The notes under the pieces were generated by a model. It was not told where the DNA came from. It saw only the letters and a program-made list of their open reading frames with translations, and did not search any database. A stretch of 54,784 nt of DNA from an uncultured Clostridia bacterium (GTDB taxonomy: Bacteria > Bacillota > Clostridia > Christensenellales > Borkfalkiaceae): NCBI GenBank assembly GCA_947625865.1, contig CANQQD010000010.1, positions 1 to 54,784 on the forward strand, in the 5' to 3' direction. Position 1 is the stretch's first letter; each line of letters starts with the position of its first letter. Below, one piece after another: positions 52,061 through 54,784 of the stretch. Position numbers and translations under genes: made by a program.

Positions 52061-52340
52061 TTAAGCGCGACAGAATGGGCATTTTTGGGTACTGTGGATA
52101 AATTTTTGGCTTTTTCTGCTTTTTGCGGGCAGAAAAATTGTGGATTTCTTTGCATTTAGTGCACAAAATGTGGATAGTTTTTCGTTGGTTTTGACCGTCC
52201 TTTTATGCTTGCGCGCGCATTTCTATTATTTTGTGTAGATTTGTGGATAAAATTCTTTGCTTTTTGCCGCTTTAAGCCTTCTTTCCTCTTGTGGAATTGT
52301 TATTTGAATGTGGATGAAATGTTGATAATTTTTTGAAGAT
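52061..52340. other. candidate replication origin (DnaA-box cluster)
   Basis: AT-rich, gene-free. Perfect DnaA boxes TGTGGATAA at 52093-52101 and 52242-52250; single-mismatch boxes at 52169-52177 (TGTGGATAG), 52309-52317 (TGTGGATGA) and 52320-52328 (TGTTGATAA); weaker ones at 52139 and 52290. All point the same way. parS-like sites lie next to it and genes on both sides are transcribed away from it. The stretch 52341-52567 has no gene and holds the leader of yyaC. Confidence 0.75.
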
Positions 52341-52567
52341 GGGAAATTTTGCACCCGAGCAGAAGGACTTGCGCTTGGGTAGCCATGGCGCATAAATTTT
52401 TTGGGGGGCGCGTAACAATTTTTATCTTCACCCTCCTGCGGCTTTTTTAAAGCTTCGGAGGCTTGCCAAAACCTAAGCGCAGGGAAAATTCATAATATGG
52501 TAGAGCGGGATTTCTGCTTACGGATAATTTTAAGCTTTCCTGTCAATAAACCTTGAGAGGTTTATTT

Positions 52568-53155
52568 ATGGACTATTCGTTTAATCTATATAATTCGCTG
52601 GCGGCGGACGGCATCTGTCTGTCATTAAAAAAGAACGTCGCCGGCTCGGAGTTTGCTCCCGTCGTACTGTGCATCGGGAGCGATCTGTCGGTGGGCGACA
52701 GTTTGGGTCCTGTCACCGGCACAAAGCTTAAGGAAAAGCTCGCCGGTCTGAGCTGCTATGTGTACGGTACGCTTTCAAAGCCCATAACCGCGCATGAAGT
52801 GAAGTATATGAACGAGTTTTTAAAGCTCACCCACCCCGGCTGTCCGGTCATTGCCGTCGACGCGGCCGTCGGGCTCGCGGGGGACATCGGACTTATCAAA
52901 ATCGCAAAGCGCGCCATAAAGCCGGGCAGCGGCGCAAACAAAAAACTCTCGAAGGTCGGGGATATTTCCATTATGGGAATTGTCGCCGAGCGCTCCGTGT
53001 TCAATTACTCGCTGTTTTCGGCAACGCGGCTGAATATCATATATAAAATGTCCGAAATAATCGCCGAAGGCATTGCAAACTTCCTCCAGGCGGAGTGGCT
53101 CCGCGGCCAAGTTTCTTGCGGAGTGGCTCCGCTGCCAAGTATCTTAATTACTTAA
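52568..53155 (+). CDS. yyaC: YyaC-family sporulation protein
   Basis: About 195 residues. Matches YyaC, a relative of the GPR spore protease fold: PVVLCIGSDLSVGDSLGPVTG, VYGTLSKPITAHEV, VIAVDAAVG and PGSGANKKLSKVGDISIMGIV. In Bacillus yyaC lies beside spo0J (parB), so the position supports an origin-proximal location. ATG 52568 has GAGAGG upstream. The last ~20 residues (from about WLRGQ) are encoded by the beginning of a repeat island and are probably not part of the ancestral protein. Confidence 0.9.
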   Translation: MDYSFNLYNSLAADGICLSLKKNVAGSEFAPVVLCIGSDLSVGDSLGPVTGTKLKEKLAGLSCYVYGTLSKPITAHEVKYMNEFLKLTHPGCPVIAVDAAVGLAGDIGLIKIAKRAIKPGSGANKKLSKVGDISIMGIVAERSVFNYSLFSATRLNIIYKMSEIIAEGIANFLQAEWLRGQVSCGVAPLPSILIT

Positions 53156-53465
53156 TCTCATGACACACTTTTGCGCTATTCAAGCGGCAGGCGTTCCGCT
53201 TGACCATAGTATCTTAATTACGTTGGCTCTTAACACACTTTTGCGCTATTCAAGCGGCAAGCGTTCCGCTTGACCTTAGTATCTTAATTGTGTTGGCTCT
53301 TGACAAATCTTTGCGCTCTTCAAACATAGCGGCAAGCGTTCCGCTTGACCATAGTATCTTAATTGCTTAATCTCATGACACACTTTTGCGCTATTCAAGC
53401 GGCAGGCGTTCCGCTTGACCATAGTATCTTAATTGCGTTAGCTCTTGACAAACTTTATCTCAAAT
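53100..53465 (+). repeat. array of about five ~70-80-bp repeat units
   Basis: Each unit has AAGCGGCAAGCGTTCCGCTT (a palindrome), GACCATAGTATCTTAATT and a GCTCTTAACACACTTTTGCGCTATTC-like stretch. Units differ by a few bases. The GTATCTTAA part also occurs near 10607, 10713 and 45440. Confidence 0.8.
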
Positions 53466-53472
53466 CAAAAAA

Positions 53473-53507
53473 CCGCTTGAAAGGTTGCCCCGGTCAAGCG
53501 GCTTTTA
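53473..53507 (+). terminator. terminator at the end of the array
   Basis: CCGCTTGA / TCAAGCGG stem followed by CTTTTAATTTTTT. Probably ends the yyaC transcript. Confidence 0.65.
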
Positions 53508-53529
53508 ATTTTTTAAATAATTACAGCGC

Positions 53530-54620
53530 CGGTTAAGTCCTGTCATTCCGCGTGGGGGAGGAGCACCGTCGTACCGAACGCGTAAGCGTTACGCCCAGCC
53601 GGGGATTCCCGCTTGCGGGAAACGGCAAAATCGCAGAGCGCGGAGTAATTCCCTCGTGGATTGGGCGAAGTTCGATGAAACGCCAAACCGAAAGTCGCTG
53701 CGCGACAGATTCTTCGTCGGGCTACGCCTTCTCTCGCCAAAGGCGAGGGCGCTGCCCTCCTCAGAATGACAGAGGGGAGGGAACTGTCAATCAGCACATT
53801 CCCACCTTGGCTCCTTCCTTTGGGGGGACGAGCGAGGCATTTCATAGCACAGCACTGTGCGCTGTGCGTGCCGTGTGAGGCCGTTTGCGGCCGCTACCCT
53901 GCCGAGGGTTCCCTCTGGGAAACGGCAGAGCGAGAAGAGCCTGCGCAAAGAGAAAGGCGCAGGCGGTGCCCGAAAAAGGTGTTGTCCTTACACCTTTTGA
54001 GAGAGCGTGGATTTCTCAAAACAGCCTAGTAGCGCTGTTTTGCCGCGCGAGATGAGTGAGCGCAAACGTCCCGCACGTAAGGAGCGAAGCGACGGAATAG
54101 CGATTGTTCGCCTTTGGCGCAATCGTGTTACTGTGCCCGAACACGGCGTTATTCCTTGCGCCGTGTGAGAAAGCTGTCAATCAGCACATTCCCACCTTGG
54201 CTCCTTCCTTTGGGGGGACTGTCGAGCGAAGCGAGACTGAGGGGAGGGGTAATAAAAAGCAAACGACCTCTCCCACCCGTCACTTCGTGACACCCTCCCT
54301 CGTCGCCGCAAACTTAGGCTTTAAGCCGTTTGCGCGAAGAGCAAACGGCAAGTTTGCCACGTTGCGGCTCCTCTTCCCAAAAATTTCGCTATGCTACAAT
54401 TTTCGGGAACCCTATGACTTGGCGACGGAAGAGGGCGAGGAAAAGCGGTGACGGAAGATGGCGAGGGGGTGCACACCCACCTGTCATTCTGAGGAGGGCG
54501 CAGACCGACGAAGAATCTGTGCCTGTGGCACTTCTCAAATCTTCACCACAACATTGCACAAAGTGCAATATTTCACACCGGCGGAGCCGATATTTAACAT
54601 TTGCGCAGCAAATATTTCGC
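53530..54620. repeat. mosaic repeat island 7
   Basis: Same modules as the other islands, mostly in reverse orientation: a GAAGAATCTGTC / GACAGATTCTTC module (about 53680-53780), hairpins AAAAGGTGT (53969-54003) and CACACGGCG (about 54138-54170), an AAACAGCCTAGTAGCGCTGTTT segment, the 125-bp insert inside a CCGTCGCC module (54302-54426) and small hairpins up to 54620. No credible gene. Confidence 0.75.
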
Positions 54621-54622
54621 AC

Positions 54623-54784
54623 GAGCGTAGCGAGTATTTAACGCGAGCAAAGCGAGCATTAGCGCGAGCGTAGCGAGTATTTAACGCGAGCAAAGCGAGC
54701 ATTAGCGCGAGCGTAGCGAGTATTTAACGCGAGCAAAGCGAGCATTAGCGCGAGCGTAGCGAGTATTTAACGCGAGCAAAGCGA
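54623..54784. repeat. 43-bp tandem repeat running off the window
   Basis: About 3.8 near-perfect copies of a 43-bp unit that begins GAGCGTAGCGAGTATTTAAC and ends GCGAGCATTAGCGC. The array continues beyond the window. The same unit, inverted, is at about 29985-30085. Confidence 0.85.

Noticed and set aside
53160-53465. CRISPR array
   Set aside because: Repeat units are 70-80 bp, the joining stretches are themselves repeated rather than unique, and no cas genes are present.
54623-54784. CRISPR array at the right edge
   Set aside because: The 43-bp units follow one another without unique spacers.

Overview
The window reads as chromosomal DNA from an anaerobic, spore-forming gut member of the Clostridia. 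The evidence is a set of sporulation and germination genes (spoIIR, sleB, ypeB, yyaC), a bile salt hydrolase, nine lipoproteins with LAAC-like lipoboxes, and sigma-A promoters of the TTGACA-17-TATAAT type. A Christensenellales-like affiliation is a guess from the style of the lipoproteins and repeats and is not proven here. I saw no rRNA, tRNA, CRISPR array, phage or IS transposase.

Left part (1-10.5 kb): two surface lipoproteins, one with a collagen-like stretch, lie downstream of a roughly 120-bp DNA segment bounded by 31-bp inverted repeats. A tyrosine recombinase gene sits immediately next to it. The segment carries a consensus sigma-A promoter that at present points away from the lipoproteins into a terminator. 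This looks like a phase-variation switch in its OFF state. It is followed by a CDF metal transporter, a Nudix-UPF0102 fusion, an ArsB-like permease, and a row made of an ECF S component, DUF1893, bile salt hydrolase and PnuC.

Middle (11-31 kb): a nadB-nadC-niaR operon has an apparent operator over its promoter. Two more lipoproteins follow, one of them with leucine-rich repeats. Next comes an eight-gene minus-strand operon (29.7 to 17.1 kb) combining a MoxR ATPase, DUF58, two VWA membrane proteins and three lipoproteins, which probably builds or monitors something at the cell envelope.

Right-middle (30.6-45.4 kb): comF, a lipoprotein, spoIIR, sleB-ypeB, degV, two CobW-type GTPases (one with a His-rich metal-binding loop), a membrane-anchored DUF2188 protein, and corA-fmdB. 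The corA leader holds a 10-codon leader peptide and an attenuator hairpin, arranged like an Mg2+-sensing mgtL system. An M1-type peptidase lipoprotein and a nitrilase-like protein lacking its catalytic Cys follow.

Right end (46.8-53.2 kb): ftsH, parA, an unknown gene and parB run leftwards and yyaC runs rightwards. Between them lie about 785 bp with two perfect and several near-perfect DnaA boxes and two parS-like sites, a good candidate for the replication origin, with no dnaA beside it.

Seven or eight intergenic islands, together about 7 kb, are mosaics of short palindromic repeat modules. Separately, one perfect 14-bp word (AAAACTCAACACGT) occurs six times, in genes as well as between them and in different reading frames.
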